From DATLGB01 sp963740765 (GTDB taxonomy: Bacteria > Actinomycetota > Thermoleophilia > Solirubrobacterales > Solirubrobacteraceae): a DNA stretch of 64,000 nucleotides. The notes under the pieces were generated by a model that was given only the letters and a program-made list of their open reading frames with translations, made no database searches and had not been told where the DNA came from. A program made the translations under genes and the position numbers. This document shows positions 49,041 to 58,206 of this stretch, piece after piece; position 1 is the first letter of the stretch; every line of letters starts with the position of its first letter. The stretch lies in NCBI GenBank assembly GCA_963740765.1, contig CAVUFN010000001.1, forward strand, positions 1 through 64,000, read 5' to 3'.

Positions 49041-49753
49041 CCGCGGTTGTGATTGACGACCTCGACGTTGTGACCGTCGGGGTCGAGCACGAAGGCGCCG
49101 TAGTAGCCCGGGTGGTAGATCGGCCGCTCGCCGGGCGCGCCGTTGTCGGGGGCACCGGCGGCGAGCGCCGCCGCGTGGAAGGCGTCGACCGTCGCGTCGT
49201 CGGCGGCCGGGAAGGCGAGGTGGAGGTGCTCGGAGATGGCCCCGCCCTCGACGAGGCTGAAGGTCGCCTTCGGCCCGCGGAAGCGCACGTAGCCCGGCTC
49301 CTCGTGGTGAACCGTGAAGCCGGTCTGGGGCGCGATCGCCTCGTAGAACGCGCGTGAGGCAACGAGGTCGCCCACCCGCAGCCAGACGTGGTCGACGAGG
49401 CTCCCGGCGACGGCGTTGGGGTGCGTGCACGCCTCGATCGAGTTGCCCTCGGGGTCGAGCAGGAAGCCGCCGTAGTAGCCCTCGCCGTAGTGCGCCCGCG
49501 GCCCGGGCGCCCCGTCGCTCTGAAGCCCGGCGGCGACGCCGGCCTGCCAGAACGCGTTGACGATCTGGGCCGTCGGCGCCACCAGCCCGACGTGGACGTT
49601 GCGGGTCAGCGGCTCGCCCTGCGCGTAGCCGAAGTCGTCCCACTCGAGGAACTGGCCACCGGCCGGATGCTCGCCGAGCGCGGCGATGGCGGCGGTGAAC
49701 AGGCGGCCGGTGTGGGCGGCGTCGGCGGTGCGCAGCGTGACGTGGTCGAACAT
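49037..49753 (-). CDS. Two-domain VOC (glyoxalase/dioxygenase-fold) protein
   Basis: 238 aa from ATG at 49753. Two tandem VOC modules (FDHVTLRTADAAHTGRLF to GYYGGFLLDPEGNSIEA, and VDHVWLRVGDLVASRAFYE to GYYGAFVLDPDGHNVEVV) each with the terminal Glu typical of metal ligation. The substrate is unknown; relatives include glyoxalases and resistance proteins. Divergent from ftsW. Confidence 0.88.
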   Translation of the reverse strand: MFDHVTLRTADAAHTGRLFTAAIAALGEHPAGGQFLEWDDFGYAQGEPLTRNVHVGLVAPTAQIVNAFWQAGVAAGLQSDGAPGPRAHYGEGYYGGFLLDPEGNSIEACTHPNAVAGSLVDHVWLRVGDLVASRAFYEAIAPQTGFTVHHEEPGYVRFRGPKATFSLVEGGAISEHLHLAFPAADDATVDAFHAAALAAGAPDNGAPGERPIYHPGYYGAFVLDPDGHNVEVVNHNRG

Positions 49754-49825
49754 CGCGGTGTCAGGGGTGGGAGGCGGGGCTGAATAAAAGCAGGAACGTC
49801 CGACGCACCCGCGAAGCTCGCCTGG

Positions 49826-51049
49826 ATGGCCGCAGCCAGTCGCCGCCGCTCCCCTGCCCAGCAACCCCTCGAGCACCGGCTGCTGCTGACGGCGACGTTC
49901 TGCCTGCTCGCCGGCGGCGCGGTCATGGTGTATTCGGCTTCGTCCGCGCGGACCCTCCTGGAGGGTCACGGCAACGGGACGACCTACCTGGTCAAGTACC
50001 TCGCGTACGGGTTCGTCGGCCTGATCGCCATGCACCTGCTGTCCCGGCACGGGCTCGAGGCCGTGCGGCGCCTCACGCCGATGCTGCTCATCGCCGCCTT
50101 CGTGATGCTGCTCGCGGTGCTGATCCCCGGGGTCGGCGTGAACATCAACGGCGCCCGCCGCTGGCTCGGCGCCGGCCCGTTCCAGTTCCAGCCGTCCGAG
50201 ATCATGAAGCTGGCGCTCGTGCTGCACGCCGCCGCGGTGATCGCCGCGCGCCCGCGACTGACGCGCGACCTGCGCAAGCTCGCCGGTCCGGTGCTCGGGC
50301 CGGGGGCGGCGGCCGTCCTGCTCATCTTCATGCAGCCCGACCTGGGGACAGCGCTGGTGATCTCCTTCACCCTCGCGTCGATGCTGCTGGTGGCCGGCGT
50401 GCCGATCCGCCACCTGCTCGTCGTGGCCGGCATCGGCGCCTTCCTGATCGCCTGCTTCGCCATTCTCGAGCCCTACCGGCGCGACCGGCTGACCGCCTTC
50501 ATCAACCCGTGGGCGCACTCGGACACGATCGGCTTCCAGTCGGTCCAGGGCCAGATCGCGATCGGGTCCGGCGGGGTCTTCGGGGTCGGCCCGGGGCAGT
50601 CGGTCCAGAAGATCTTCTACCTCCCCGAGGCGCACACTGACTTCATCCTCGCGGTCATCGGCGAGGAACTGGGCGCGGCGGGGATCGCCTGCCTGCTCTT
50701 CCTGTACGGCATGATCGCGTATGCCGGTCTGCGGACCGCGAAAGCGGCGAAGGGCGTTTACGCGAAGCTTCTCGCCGCCGGACTCACCTCCCTGATCCTG
50801 TGCCAAGCCCTTCTCAACGTCTACGCCGTCCTCGGTCTCGCCCCGCTCACGGGCGTGCCGCTGCCCTTCATCTCGTCCGGCTCGACCTCGCTGATCGTGC
50901 TGCTGTGCTCGATGGGGCTGCTGCTCAACATCGCCGGCGGCGGGTCGGCGCACCTGCAGGCGGTGAGCGGTGAAGGTCGTGATCGCAGCCGGAGGGACGG
51001 CGGGTCACGTGGTGCCGGCGATCGCAGTCGCCGACGCGCTGCGGGCTGA
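49826..51049 (+). CDS. ftsW: Septal peptidoglycan polymerase (SEDS)
   Basis: 407 aa from ATG at 49826. Ten membrane helices. SEDS signatures: VYSASS, the NGARRWLGAGPFQFQPSE loop, MQPDLGTALV, QIAIGSGGVFGVGPGQSVQKIFYLPEAHTDFILAVIGEELG (with the conserved catalytic-loop Asp) and PLPFISSGSTSL. Polymerises lipid II with FtsI. After the last helix the frame runs a further ~40 Arg/Gly-rich residues that overlap the murG start by 80 bases. Confidence 0.95.
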   Translation: MAAASRRRSPAQQPLEHRLLLTATFCLLAGGAVMVYSASSARTLLEGHGNGTTYLVKYLAYGFVGLIAMHLLSRHGLEAVRRLTPMLLIAAFVMLLAVLIPGVGVNINGARRWLGAGPFQFQPSEIMKLALVLHAAAVIAARPRLTRDLRKLAGPVLGPGAAAVLLIFMQPDLGTALVISFTLASMLLVAGVPIRHLLVVAGIGAFLIACFAILEPYRRDRLTAFINPWAHSDTIGFQSVQGQIAIGSGGVFGVGPGQSVQKIFYLPEAHTDFILAVIGEELGAAGIACLLFLYGMIAYAGLRTAKAAKGVYAKLLAAGLTSLILCQALLNVYAVLGLAPLTGVPLPFISSGSTSLIVLLCSMGLLLNIAGGGSAHLQAVSGEGRDRSRRDGGSRGAGDRSRRRAAG

Positions 51050-52019
51050 GGGCGCCGACGTCGTCTTCGTCGGTGGCGAGCGGGCCGAGGCCGAGCTCGT
51101 CCCCGCCGCCGGCTATGAGCTCGAGCCCATCCGCGTGGAGGGCATCAGCCGCTCCAACCCGGTGAAGGCCGCGCGCGCGGTGCTCAAGGCGGGCGCGGCG
51201 CTCGGCAGCGCGCGGACGATCCTGCGGCGCCACCGCCCGGACGCGGTCCTGGGCGGGGGCGGCTACGTCGCCGGGCCCGTCGGCCTGGCGGCGGTCCTGA
51301 AGCGCATCCCGCTCGTGCTCACGGAAGCCGACTCGCACCTGGGCGTCACGAACCGCCTGCTCGCCCCGCGGGCCGCGCGCGTGTGCCTGGGCTTCCCGAT
51401 CGAGGGCCGGGACGGCAAGCGCTACCTCGTCACCGGCCGGCCGGTCCCGCCGCGCGACGAAGACCGCGCGGGCGCCCGGGCGCGGTTCGGCATCGGCGAC
51501 GACGAGCTGTGCGTGCTCGTGTTCGGCGGCTCCCTGGGGGCGCGGTCGATCAACGAGGCGGCCGTGACCGCGTTCGCGGACGCGCCGTTCCGCGTCCTGC
51601 ACGTCGCCGGGCGGCGTGACTTCGCGTCGCTGGAGGCCCCGAACGATCGCTACGACCTGCGCGACTTCGTGTCCCCGTTCGGCGCGGCCCTGGCCGCGGC
51701 CGACCTCAGCGTGGCCCGCGCCGGCGGCTCGATCTTCGAGCTGGCGCAGTACGGGCTGCCGGCGGTGCTCGTCCCGTACCCGCATGCGAGCGCGGACCAC
51801 CAGACGGCCAACGCCCGCTGGATGGAGCGCGCCGGCGCGGCCGTGGTCATCCCCGACGGCGAGCTGACCGGGACCCGGCTGGCGCGCTGCGTCGCCGAGC
51901 TGGTCTCCGACCCGAACCGGCTCGCCGCCATGGCCGCGGCCTCGCGCAACCTGGCGCGGCCCGACGCCGCCGCCACGATCGCACGGGAGATCGTGGCTGC
52001 GGTCAAGCGACCAGGCTGA
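50970..52019 (+). CDS. murG: UDP-GlcNAc:lipid I N-acetylglucosaminyltransferase
   Basis: 349 aa from GTG at 50970, inside the ftsW 3' end. N-terminal GGTAGHVVPAIAVADAL, DAVLGGGGYVAGPVGLAA, EADSHLGVTNRLL, then the UDP-GlcNAc site VFGGSLGARSINEA and ARAGGSIFELAQYGLPAVLVPYPHA. Makes lipid II at the inner membrane surface. Confidence 0.96.
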   Translation: MKVVIAAGGTAGHVVPAIAVADALRAEGADVVFVGGERAEAELVPAAGYELEPIRVEGISRSNPVKAARAVLKAGAALGSARTILRRHRPDAVLGGGGYVAGPVGLAAVLKRIPLVLTEADSHLGVTNRLLAPRAARVCLGFPIEGRDGKRYLVTGRPVPPRDEDRAGARARFGIGDDELCVLVFGGSLGARSINEAAVTAFADAPFRVLHVAGRRDFASLEAPNDRYDLRDFVSPFGAALAAADLSVARAGGSIFELAQYGLPAVLVPYPHASADHQTANARWMERAGAAVVIPDGELTGTRLARCVAELVSDPNRLAAMAAASRNLARPDAAATIAREIVAAVKRPG

Positions 52020-52097
52020 CCGTCCACGAGCCTGGGTATGGGCGCGTCGCGCTCTCCTCCGGCCGACCGTGGCGTGCGGGATAGCCTGCCGCCCGTC

Positions 52098-53324
52098 GTG
52101 AACGGGCGCAAGCTGCACTTCGTGGGGATCGGCGGCGCCGGCATGTCCGGCCTCGCACTCATCGCCCATCAGCTCGGGGCAAGCGTGACCGGGTCCGACC
52201 GCGCGGCGGGCGGCCCGTACATCCAGCGGCTGCGGGCGGCGGGCATCGAGCCGGCCGTGGGGCACGCGGCGAGCAATGTCCCCGACGGCGCCGAGGTCGT
52301 GTACTCGACCGCCGTCGGCCCGGAGAACCCCGAGCGCCGCGAACCCGAACTGCACCGGGCCGACTTCCTCGCCGAGCTCACCACGCTCAAGCCCGCCATC
52401 TGCATCTCGGGCACCCACGGCAAGACGACGACCACGAGCATGGTCGTCCACGCGCTGCTCGCCCTGGGGCTGGATCCGGCCTACAGCGTCGGGGGGGAGG
52501 TGCGCACGACGGGCACCAACGCGGCGTGGGGGGACGGGCCGTGGTTCGTGGTCGAGGCCGACGAGTCCGACCGATCGCTGCTGAAGCTGCATCCGCGGAT
52601 CGCGGTGGTCACCAACGCGGAGCTGGACCACCACGCGACGTACGGGTCGCTTCGGGACGTGCTCGAGACGTTCGCGGAGTTCACCGGGAAGGCCGAACGG
52701 GTGGTGGTGCCCGAGGCACTGAGGGAGGCTCTCGGGGGCGTGGCGTACGAGCGCTCGGACGTCGATCTCTCGGTGCCCGGAGAGCACAACCGCCTCAACG
52801 CGGGCGCGGCGCTGAAGGCGCTGGAGCTCGCGGGGGTGGACGTGGACGCCGCGGGCGCGTCACTGCGCGACTTCATCGGGGCCGGGCGGCGGTTCGAGGA
52901 ACTGGGCGTGACCGCGTCGGGCGCGCGCGTGGTCGACGACTACGCCCACCACCCGACGGAGGTCGCCGCGACGATCGCCGCCGCGCGCGAGCAGGCACCG
53001 CGCCGGGTGGTCGCCGTCTTCCAGCCGCACCTGTTCTCGCGCACCGAGGCCGAGGCGACGGGCTTCGGTCGCGCGCTGGCCGCGGCCGACCTCCCCGTCG
53101 TCACAGGCATCTACCCCGCCCGCGAGCGCCAGGAGGACTTCCCGGGCGTCACCGGGCTGCGCGTCGCCGAGGCGGCCGCGGACGCCGGCGCGCCCGTGGT
53201 CTGGATGCCGACGCTCGAGGACGCCGAGCGCTTCCTGACACCACGCCTGCGCGCCGGGGACCTCGTCCTCACCCTCGGCGCGGGCAACGTCGACGGCCTC
53301 GGCCACCGCCTCCTCGCCACCTGA
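52098..53324 (+). CDS. murC: UDP-MurNAc--L-alanine ligase
   Basis: 408 aa from GTG at 52098, which starts directly at GRKLHFVGIGGAGMSGLA; an in-frame ATG at 52038 would add 20 residues with no family match. ATP loop ISGTHGKTTTTSM, VVEADESDRSLL, GEHNRLNAGAALKA, DDYAHHPTEVAATI and FQPHLFSRT are conserved. First step of the peptide ladder; in many genomes it sits, as here, between murG and ftsQ. Confidence 0.95.
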   Translation: MNGRKLHFVGIGGAGMSGLALIAHQLGASVTGSDRAAGGPYIQRLRAAGIEPAVGHAASNVPDGAEVVYSTAVGPENPERREPELHRADFLAELTTLKPAICISGTHGKTTTTSMVVHALLALGLDPAYSVGGEVRTTGTNAAWGDGPWFVVEADESDRSLLKLHPRIAVVTNAELDHHATYGSLRDVLETFAEFTGKAERVVVPEALREALGGVAYERSDVDLSVPGEHNRLNAGAALKALELAGVDVDAAGASLRDFIGAGRRFEELGVTASGARVVDDYAHHPTEVAATIAAAREQAPRRVVAVFQPHLFSRTEAEATGFGRALAAADLPVVTGIYPARERQEDFPGVTGLRVAEAAADAGAPVVWMPTLEDAERFLTPRLRAGDLVLTLGAGNVDGLGHRLLAT

Positions 53325-53391
53325 TCCGCCGGCCGTGTCGCCTGGCGGTGGCCATATCCACCGCCAAGCGAGAAGGGCTGTGGGGAGGAGG

Positions 53392-54243
53392 GTGGGGCGG
53401 GCCGTCGAACCGCTCGACATGGAGCGTGTCGCCCGAGTCGCCACCGCCGTGCGGATCCCCGTGCTTCCGTGGCGCCCCATCCTCTCTCTCCTCGCGGCAG
53501 TGCTCGTCCTAGGCGGCGGTTGGACGGTGGTGAGGGACCTCGGCGTGTTCCAGATCAACCGCGTCGAGGTCATCGGTCTCTCCACCAACGAGGCGCCCGC
53601 GGTCCGGCGCGCGCTGGAGACCGCCGCGACGAGCATGACGACCCTCCACCTCGATCGCCGCGCGCTGGACGAGGCGGTCGCCGAGTTCTCCTCCGTCGCC
53701 GCCCTGCGCGTGCAGACCGACTTCCCCCACGGCGTCTCCATCGAGGTCACCGAGCGTGAGCCGGTCGCCGCGGTCGACCTCGCCGGGCAGATCGTCCCCG
53801 TCGGGGCCGGTGGGCGGCTGATGCGCGGCGTGACGCCCAAGGACAAGCTGCCCGTGCTGCACGCCACGCGCCTCGCGCCGGGCGGCCGCCTCACCGACCC
53901 GAACGCGCTCGCTGCCGTCGGCGTCCTCGCCGCGGCGCCCGCTCCGCTCCGCTCCAAGATCAGCCGCATCTGGTCCTCCAAGAAGGGTCTGACGCTGGAC
54001 ATGCGCGCCGGCCCGCAACTGTTCTTCGGCACCGCGACCCGCCCGGTGGCCAAGTGGACGGCGACCGCACGGGTGCTCGCGGAGCCGTCCTCGGCCGGCG
54101 CGGTCTACCTCGACGTGCGCGTTCCCGAGCGGGTCGCCGCGGGCGGCCTGGGCACCGCTCCGACGGGGATCGACGAGTCACTCGCCGTCGATCCCGCCAA
54201 CACTCAAGCTCTGCCTGAGAGTACGACGACTCTCAACCCATAG
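53392..54243 (+). CDS. ftsQ: Division protein FtsQ
   Basis: 283 aa from GTG at 53392, chosen for the GGGGAGGA just upstream; GTG 53335 and ATG 53419 are in-frame alternatives. A short basic N-terminus, one membrane helix (ILSLLAAVLVLGGGW), POTRA domain (FQINRVEVIGLSTNEAPAVRRAL) and FtsQ/DivIB beta domain (VSIEVTEREPVAAVDLAGQIVPVGAGGRLM). Bridges FtsL/FtsI to the Z-ring. Confidence 0.9.
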   Translation: MGRAVEPLDMERVARVATAVRIPVLPWRPILSLLAAVLVLGGGWTVVRDLGVFQINRVEVIGLSTNEAPAVRRALETAATSMTTLHLDRRALDEAVAEFSSVAALRVQTDFPHGVSIEVTEREPVAAVDLAGQIVPVGAGGRLMRGVTPKDKLPVLHATRLAPGGRLTDPNALAAVGVLAAAPAPLRSKISRIWSSKKGLTLDMRAGPQLFFGTATRPVAKWTATARVLAEPSSAGAVYLDVRVPERVAAGGLGTAPTGIDESLAVDPANTQALPESTTTLNP

Positions 54244-54259
54244 TCGAGACTTAGGCTTC

Positions 54260-54296
54260 GTGCAACGACCCTTGCGCGACTCGGGTCGCGTTGCAC
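54260..54296 (+). promoter_or_regulatory. Inverted repeat between ftsQ and ftsZ
   Basis: GTGCAACG-ACCC (54260-54271) and GGGT-CG-CGTTGCAC (54283-54296) form a 12-bp stem with a 2-base bulge and an 11-base loop, 93 bases before the ftsZ start and 17 after the ftsQ stop. No U run. Could be a regulator operator for an ftsZ-specific promoter or an RNA hairpin. Confidence 0.55.
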
Positions 54297-54388
54297 GATG
54301 CGCCGAAAGCCCCTACCGTGCGGGGAAATCGAGCGCCTAGCACCGAACGCGAAACGCTCAACAATGACTTGAGGTCCGGACAGATCCC

Positions 54389-55519
54389 ATGGAAGCCACA
54401 GGCAGCTATCTCGCAGTGATCAAGGTCGTCGGTGTCGGCGGTGGTGGCACCAACGCGGTCAACCGCATGATCGACGCAGGGCTCTCCGGCGTGGAGTTCA
54501 TCGCTGCGAACACCGATGCCCAGGCGCTCCAGATGACGGACGCCGACATCAAGCTCAACGTCGGGCACCAACTCACCAAGGGTCTCGGGGCGGGCGCCAA
54601 CCCGTCGATCGGACAGGGTGCCGCGCAGGAATCGCGCGATGACATCAAGGAAGCGCTCAAGGGCGCGGACATGGTGTTCGTCACCGCCGGCGAGGGTGGC
54701 GGCACCGGCACGGGCGCCGCGCCCGTGATCGCCGAGATCGCCAAGCACGAGATCGGCGCCCTCACCGTCGGCGTGGTGACCCGGCCGTTCGAGTTCGAGG
54801 GCACCCAGCGCTCGCGCCAGGCCGGCGACGGCATCGACCGCCTGCGCGAGCAGGTCGACACGCTGATCACGATCCCGAACGAGAAGCTGCTGTCGATCGT
54901 CGAGCGGCGGACGAGCATCCTCGACGCCTTCCGGATGGCGGACGATGTGCTGCGCCAGGGTGTCCAGGGCATCACCGACCTCATCACGATCCCCGGCCTC
55001 ATCAACCTCGACTTCGCCGACGTCCGCACGATCATGCAGGACGCGGGCAGCGCGCTGATGGGCATCGGCACCGCGTCCGGCGAGTCGCGGGCGGCCGAGG
55101 CGGCCAAGATGGCGATCTCGAGCCCGCTGCTGGAGGAGTCCGTCGAGGGCGCCACCGGCATCCTGCTCAACATCACCGGCCCGCGCGACCTCGGCCTCTT
55201 CGAGGTCAACGAGGCGGCGGAGATCATCCACTCGGCGGCCGACGCCAACGCGAACATCATCTTCGGCTCCGTCATCGACGACGGCATGCAGGACGAGATC
55301 CGCGTGACGCTGATCGCCACCGGCTTCGACATGACCGGCGCACCGAGCGCCGGCTACCGGCCGACGACCGCCTCCCGCGGCGACGACCGCGGCGGCTCAG
55401 GTCGCCGCTCCGGCCGGGGCCAGGGCCCGCCCGACCGCGGCCCGCGCGTCTCGGACCGCGACCGCTCGTCACTCGAGATCTCCGACGACGACATCGACAT
55501 CCCGCCCTTCCTCCGTTAG
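54389..55519 (+). CDS. ftsZ: Tubulin-like cell division GTPase FtsZ
   Basis: 376 aa from ATG at 54389. GTP-binding KVVGVGGGGTNAVNRMI, tubulin signature GGGTGTG at 103-109, T7 loop region LINLDFADVRTIM, and the C-terminal interaction peptide DDDIDIPPFLR. The variable linker (~325-362) is Arg/Gly/Asp-rich. No ftsA precedes it and no sepF, ylmE or lgt follows, because the strand changes immediately after. Confidence 0.98.
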   Translation: MEATGSYLAVIKVVGVGGGGTNAVNRMIDAGLSGVEFIAANTDAQALQMTDADIKLNVGHQLTKGLGAGANPSIGQGAAQESRDDIKEALKGADMVFVTAGEGGGTGTGAAPVIAEIAKHEIGALTVGVVTRPFEFEGTQRSRQAGDGIDRLREQVDTLITIPNEKLLSIVERRTSILDAFRMADDVLRQGVQGITDLITIPGLINLDFADVRTIMQDAGSALMGIGTASGESRAAEAAKMAISSPLLEESVEGATGILLNITGPRDLGLFEVNEAAEIIHSAADANANIIFGSVIDDGMQDEIRVTLIATGFDMTGAPSAGYRPTTASRGDDRGGSGRRSGRGQGPPDRGPRVSDRDRSSLEISDDDIDIPPFLR

Positions 55520-57021
55520 GGGGAGGGCGGCGCCGCCGCCGGCAGCACGATCCTCCGGCTGCTGCAGCCGAACGTGCCGTCGGCGGCCGTCGCCGTGAAG
55601 CGGATGAAGGCCGCCTCCGGCGTGGCGGCCTGGACGACCTGCTCGGGCAGCCCGTAGGTCACGGCGTCGCCCCGTGCCGGGAGCGTGAGCGCGAGGTCCC
55701 GGTCGGTGGGCGTGACCGGAGCGCCGGACGCGTCCATCCACTCGACGCGGGCGCGCACGGTCACCGGCGTGCCACCCGGCGTGTCCGGAGCGTCGTTGGT
55801 GATCCGCAGCACGGGGCGATAGACCTGCCCGGCCACCGGGCCCTGCGGCAGGTTGCCGACCCCGCAGCCGACCGTCGCCGGCGGCGCCACCGGCACGGGC
55901 ACGTCCGCGGCCGCCTGCCGGGTCGTGGCGATCCGGGTCAGGCGGTGGTAGACCGCGCTCGGGTCCGTGATCTCGGTGCTGCGGTAGTTGCCGACCTTGA
56001 AGTCCATCGCCCAGTCGACGACCCCGCGGCTCGAGGAGAACATCGTCGCGCCCCGGAAGGTGTCGTCCGCGGTGCCGTCGACCGCGCCGTTGGGGCTGCT
56101 CGCCTCGTCGACCGGGCGGCCGTCGAGCCACAGGCGCACGTACCCGAGATCCGGCCGGTGACTCAGGCTGAGCTCTACGACGAGGTCGGCCCACCGTCCC
56201 CGGGGCGTGGGGAACTGGGCCAGCGCCTGCGGGCGGATGCCGACGCCGTTGACCTGCTGGCGCAGGACGACGATCGTGGACTCGCCGCGCTCGCCCAGGG
56301 TCTCCACGGACAGCGGCGACGAGCCCGGCGTGTGCGGCTGGTGCCACTGGGCGAAGGTCGTGTAGCCGCCGGTCTCGGGGAAGTCCCGGCCGACGCCGAA
56401 CGACAGGTGGTAGAAGCGCAGCTCACCCTGCTCGACCGGCTCGCCCCTGGCGTAGGCCCGTTCCCCGAGCAGCGTGCGGTTGCGGATCCCGATCTCACAA
56501 CGATCGCCGCCGCCGGCCGCGGTCCCGCGGTCGCCCTGATGCACCTCGAAGCGCCCGACGTCGACCCCGTCGTCGGACAGCCCACTCGCGGCATCCACGC
56601 GCCCGTTGGTGAGGCTGTACCCGGTGTTGCGGCAGGCCCGCGCGTCCCACGGGCCGTCGGGGTCGACCGGGAAGGTCTGGTCGTAGCCGCTGTAGTTGGC
56701 GCGTGCCGTATAGCGGCTCAGCGACGCGAGCAGGTCCGGGGGCGTGACCGTGAGCGTGAAGAGCTGCGTCCCCGTGCCCGCCGCGTTCTTCGCGAGCAGC
56801 TTCAGGGCGTACTGCCCGCCCACCGCGGGGGTCCCGCTCAAGCTGCCGGTGCCGTCCTGGTTGTCGGTGAAGACGAGTCCCGCGGGCAGCGCGCGTGACT
56901 GCGTGATCGCCGCCGTCGGCGTCCCGGCCGTCGTGACGGTGAAGGCGTTGCCGACGCCTGCGTGGAACGTCGCGAGATCGGCGCTGGTCACGCGCGGGAC
57001 GGTGCTGACGTCGATCGACAA
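55516..57021 (-). CDS. Polysaccharide-lyase-like protein with putative Ig domain, lacking a signal peptide
   Basis: About 501 aa from TTG at 57021; the start is uncertain. Residues ~5-90 resemble a He_PIG/putative-Ig domain (NAFTVTTAGTPTAAITQSRALPAGLVF, DGTGSLSGTPAVGG). Residues ~110-330 look like a heparin-lyase/alginate-lyase-type beta-jelly roll (RCEIGIRNRTLLGE, LRFYHLSFGVG, FAQWHQPHTPG, WADLVVELSLS, GYVRLWLDGRPV, MDFKVGNYRST). A final beta domain follows. The architecture is extracellular, but no signal peptide lies upstream in frame before gcvT, so the gene may be 5'-truncated. Stop overlaps ftsZ by 4 bases. Confidence 0.65.
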   Translation of the reverse strand: MSIDVSTVPRVTSADLATFHAGVGNAFTVTTAGTPTAAITQSRALPAGLVFTDNQDGTGSLSGTPAVGGQYALKLLAKNAAGTGTQLFTLTVTPPDLLASLSRYTARANYSGYDQTFPVDPDGPWDARACRNTGYSLTNGRVDAASGLSDDGVDVGRFEVHQGDRGTAAGGGDRCEIGIRNRTLLGERAYARGEPVEQGELRFYHLSFGVGRDFPETGGYTTFAQWHQPHTPGSSPLSVETLGERGESTIVVLRQQVNGVGIRPQALAQFPTPRGRWADLVVELSLSHRPDLGYVRLWLDGRPVDEASSPNGAVDGTADDTFRGATMFSSSRGVVDWAMDFKVGNYRSTEITDPSAVYHRLTRIATTRQAAADVPVPVAPPATVGCGVGNLPQGPVAGQVYRPVLRITNDAPDTPGGTPVTVRARVEWMDASGAPVTPTDRDLALTLPARGDAVTYGLPEQVVQAATPEAAFIRFTATAADGTFGCSSRRIVLPAAAPPSP

Positions 57022-57135
57022 CCGCGCACTGCGTCCTCCCGCCCGGTCGCGCGACGAGCCCCTGCCCGACGCTCCAGGAAGAGGAACGATGCCACGCTCC
57101 CGCTCGATTCGCAAGCGACGGGTAGGTTGCACCCG

Positions 57136-58206
57136 GTGAGCGATCTCCGTCGCACCGCCCTCCACGACCGCCACGCCGCGGCCGGAGCGCGGCTCGTGCC
57201 GTTCGCGGGCTGGGAGATGCCCGTCCAGTACGCCGACGGCATCCGCGCCGAGCACGACGCGGTGCGGTCGAGCGCGGGCGTGTTCGACGTCAGCCACATG
57301 GGGGAGATCCAGACCAGCGGCCCGCAGGCGGCCGAGTTCCTCCAGCATCTGCTCTCCAACGACGTCCGCCGCATCCCCGAGGGAGGCGCGCAATACAGCG
57401 TGATGTGCCTCGAGGACGGCGGCATCGTCGACGACCTGTTCACGTACCGGCTGGGGGAGACGCGCTTCCTCACCGTCACCAACGCGGCCAATCACGACAA
57501 GGACCTCGCCTATTTCCAGCGCCAGGCCGACGGGTTCGACGTCGACGTCACCGACTGCGCCGACGCCTTCGCGATGCTCGCCGTCCAGGGGCCGGACGCG
57601 CGCGGCATCGTCGGGCGCCTGGCCGACGGCAAGCTGCCCGGCCGCTTCCACTGCTGCACCCGCCGGGTCGCCGGCAGGGCGATGCTCGTGTGCGGCACGG
57701 GCTACACGGGTGAGGACGGCGTCGAGCTGCTGTTGGACCCGGCCGACGCGACCGCGGTCTGGGACGCGCTGACGGCCGAGGGCGTCGTCCCCGTCGGCCT
57801 CGGCGCCCGCGACACCCTGCGCCTCGAGGTCAACTACCACCTCTACGGCAACGACATGGACGAGACGCGCAACCCGATCGAGGCCGCGCTCGGGTGGGCG
57901 TGCAAGGAGGCGACGGGCTTCGTCGGGTCGGAGGCGGTCGCCGCCGCCCGCGCCGGGGGGACCGCGCAGAAGCTCGTCGCGTTCGCCATGACCGGCCCGG
58001 GCATCGCCCGCCAGGGCAACGAGATCGCCGGCGGTGGAGTTGTCACCTCCGGGACGATGTCGCCCACGCTCGGCGTCGGCATCGGCATGGCCTACGTGTC
58101 CGCCGACCGCACCGAACCGGGCACGCCGCTCGAGATCGACGTCCGCGGCAAGGCCCGCACCGCCGAGGTCCGCCCCAAACCCCTGTATAAGAAGGCCGAT
58201 GGCTGA
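57136..58206 (+). CDS. gcvT: Glycine cleavage system aminomethyltransferase (T protein)
   Basis: 356 aa from GTG at 57136. Transfers the methylene from aminomethyl-lipoyl GcvH to tetrahydrofolate, releasing ammonia. Motifs: VPFAGWEMPVQY, GVFDVSHMGEI, NAANHDKDL, GYTGEDGVEL, ARDTLRLEVNYHLYGNDM and a C-terminal barrel VGIGMAYV. Overlaps gcvH by 8 bases. The 114-base upstream gap shows no glycine riboswitch core. Confidence 0.96.
   Translation: MSDLRRTALHDRHAAAGARLVPFAGWEMPVQYADGIRAEHDAVRSSAGVFDVSHMGEIQTSGPQAAEFLQHLLSNDVRRIPEGGAQYSVMCLEDGGIVDDLFTYRLGETRFLTVTNAANHDKDLAYFQRQADGFDVDVTDCADAFAMLAVQGPDARGIVGRLADGKLPGRFHCCTRRVAGRAMLVCGTGYTGEDGVELLLDPADATAVWDALTAEGVVPVGLGARDTLRLEVNYHLYGNDMDETRNPIEAALGWACKEATGFVGSEAVAAARAGGTAQKLVAFAMTGPGIARQGNEIAGGGVVTSGTMSPTLGVGIGMAYVSADRTEPGTPLEIDVRGKARTAEVRPKPLYKKADG

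Noticed and set aside
39233..49753. Mobile island within the dcw cluster
   Set aside because: No integrase, transposase, direct repeats or tRNA target borders the inserted genes, and composition resembles the flanks.
57022..57135. Possible glycine riboswitch upstream of gcvT
   Set aside because: The gap is only 114 bases and the conserved GGAGAG and paired aptamer core are not visible.
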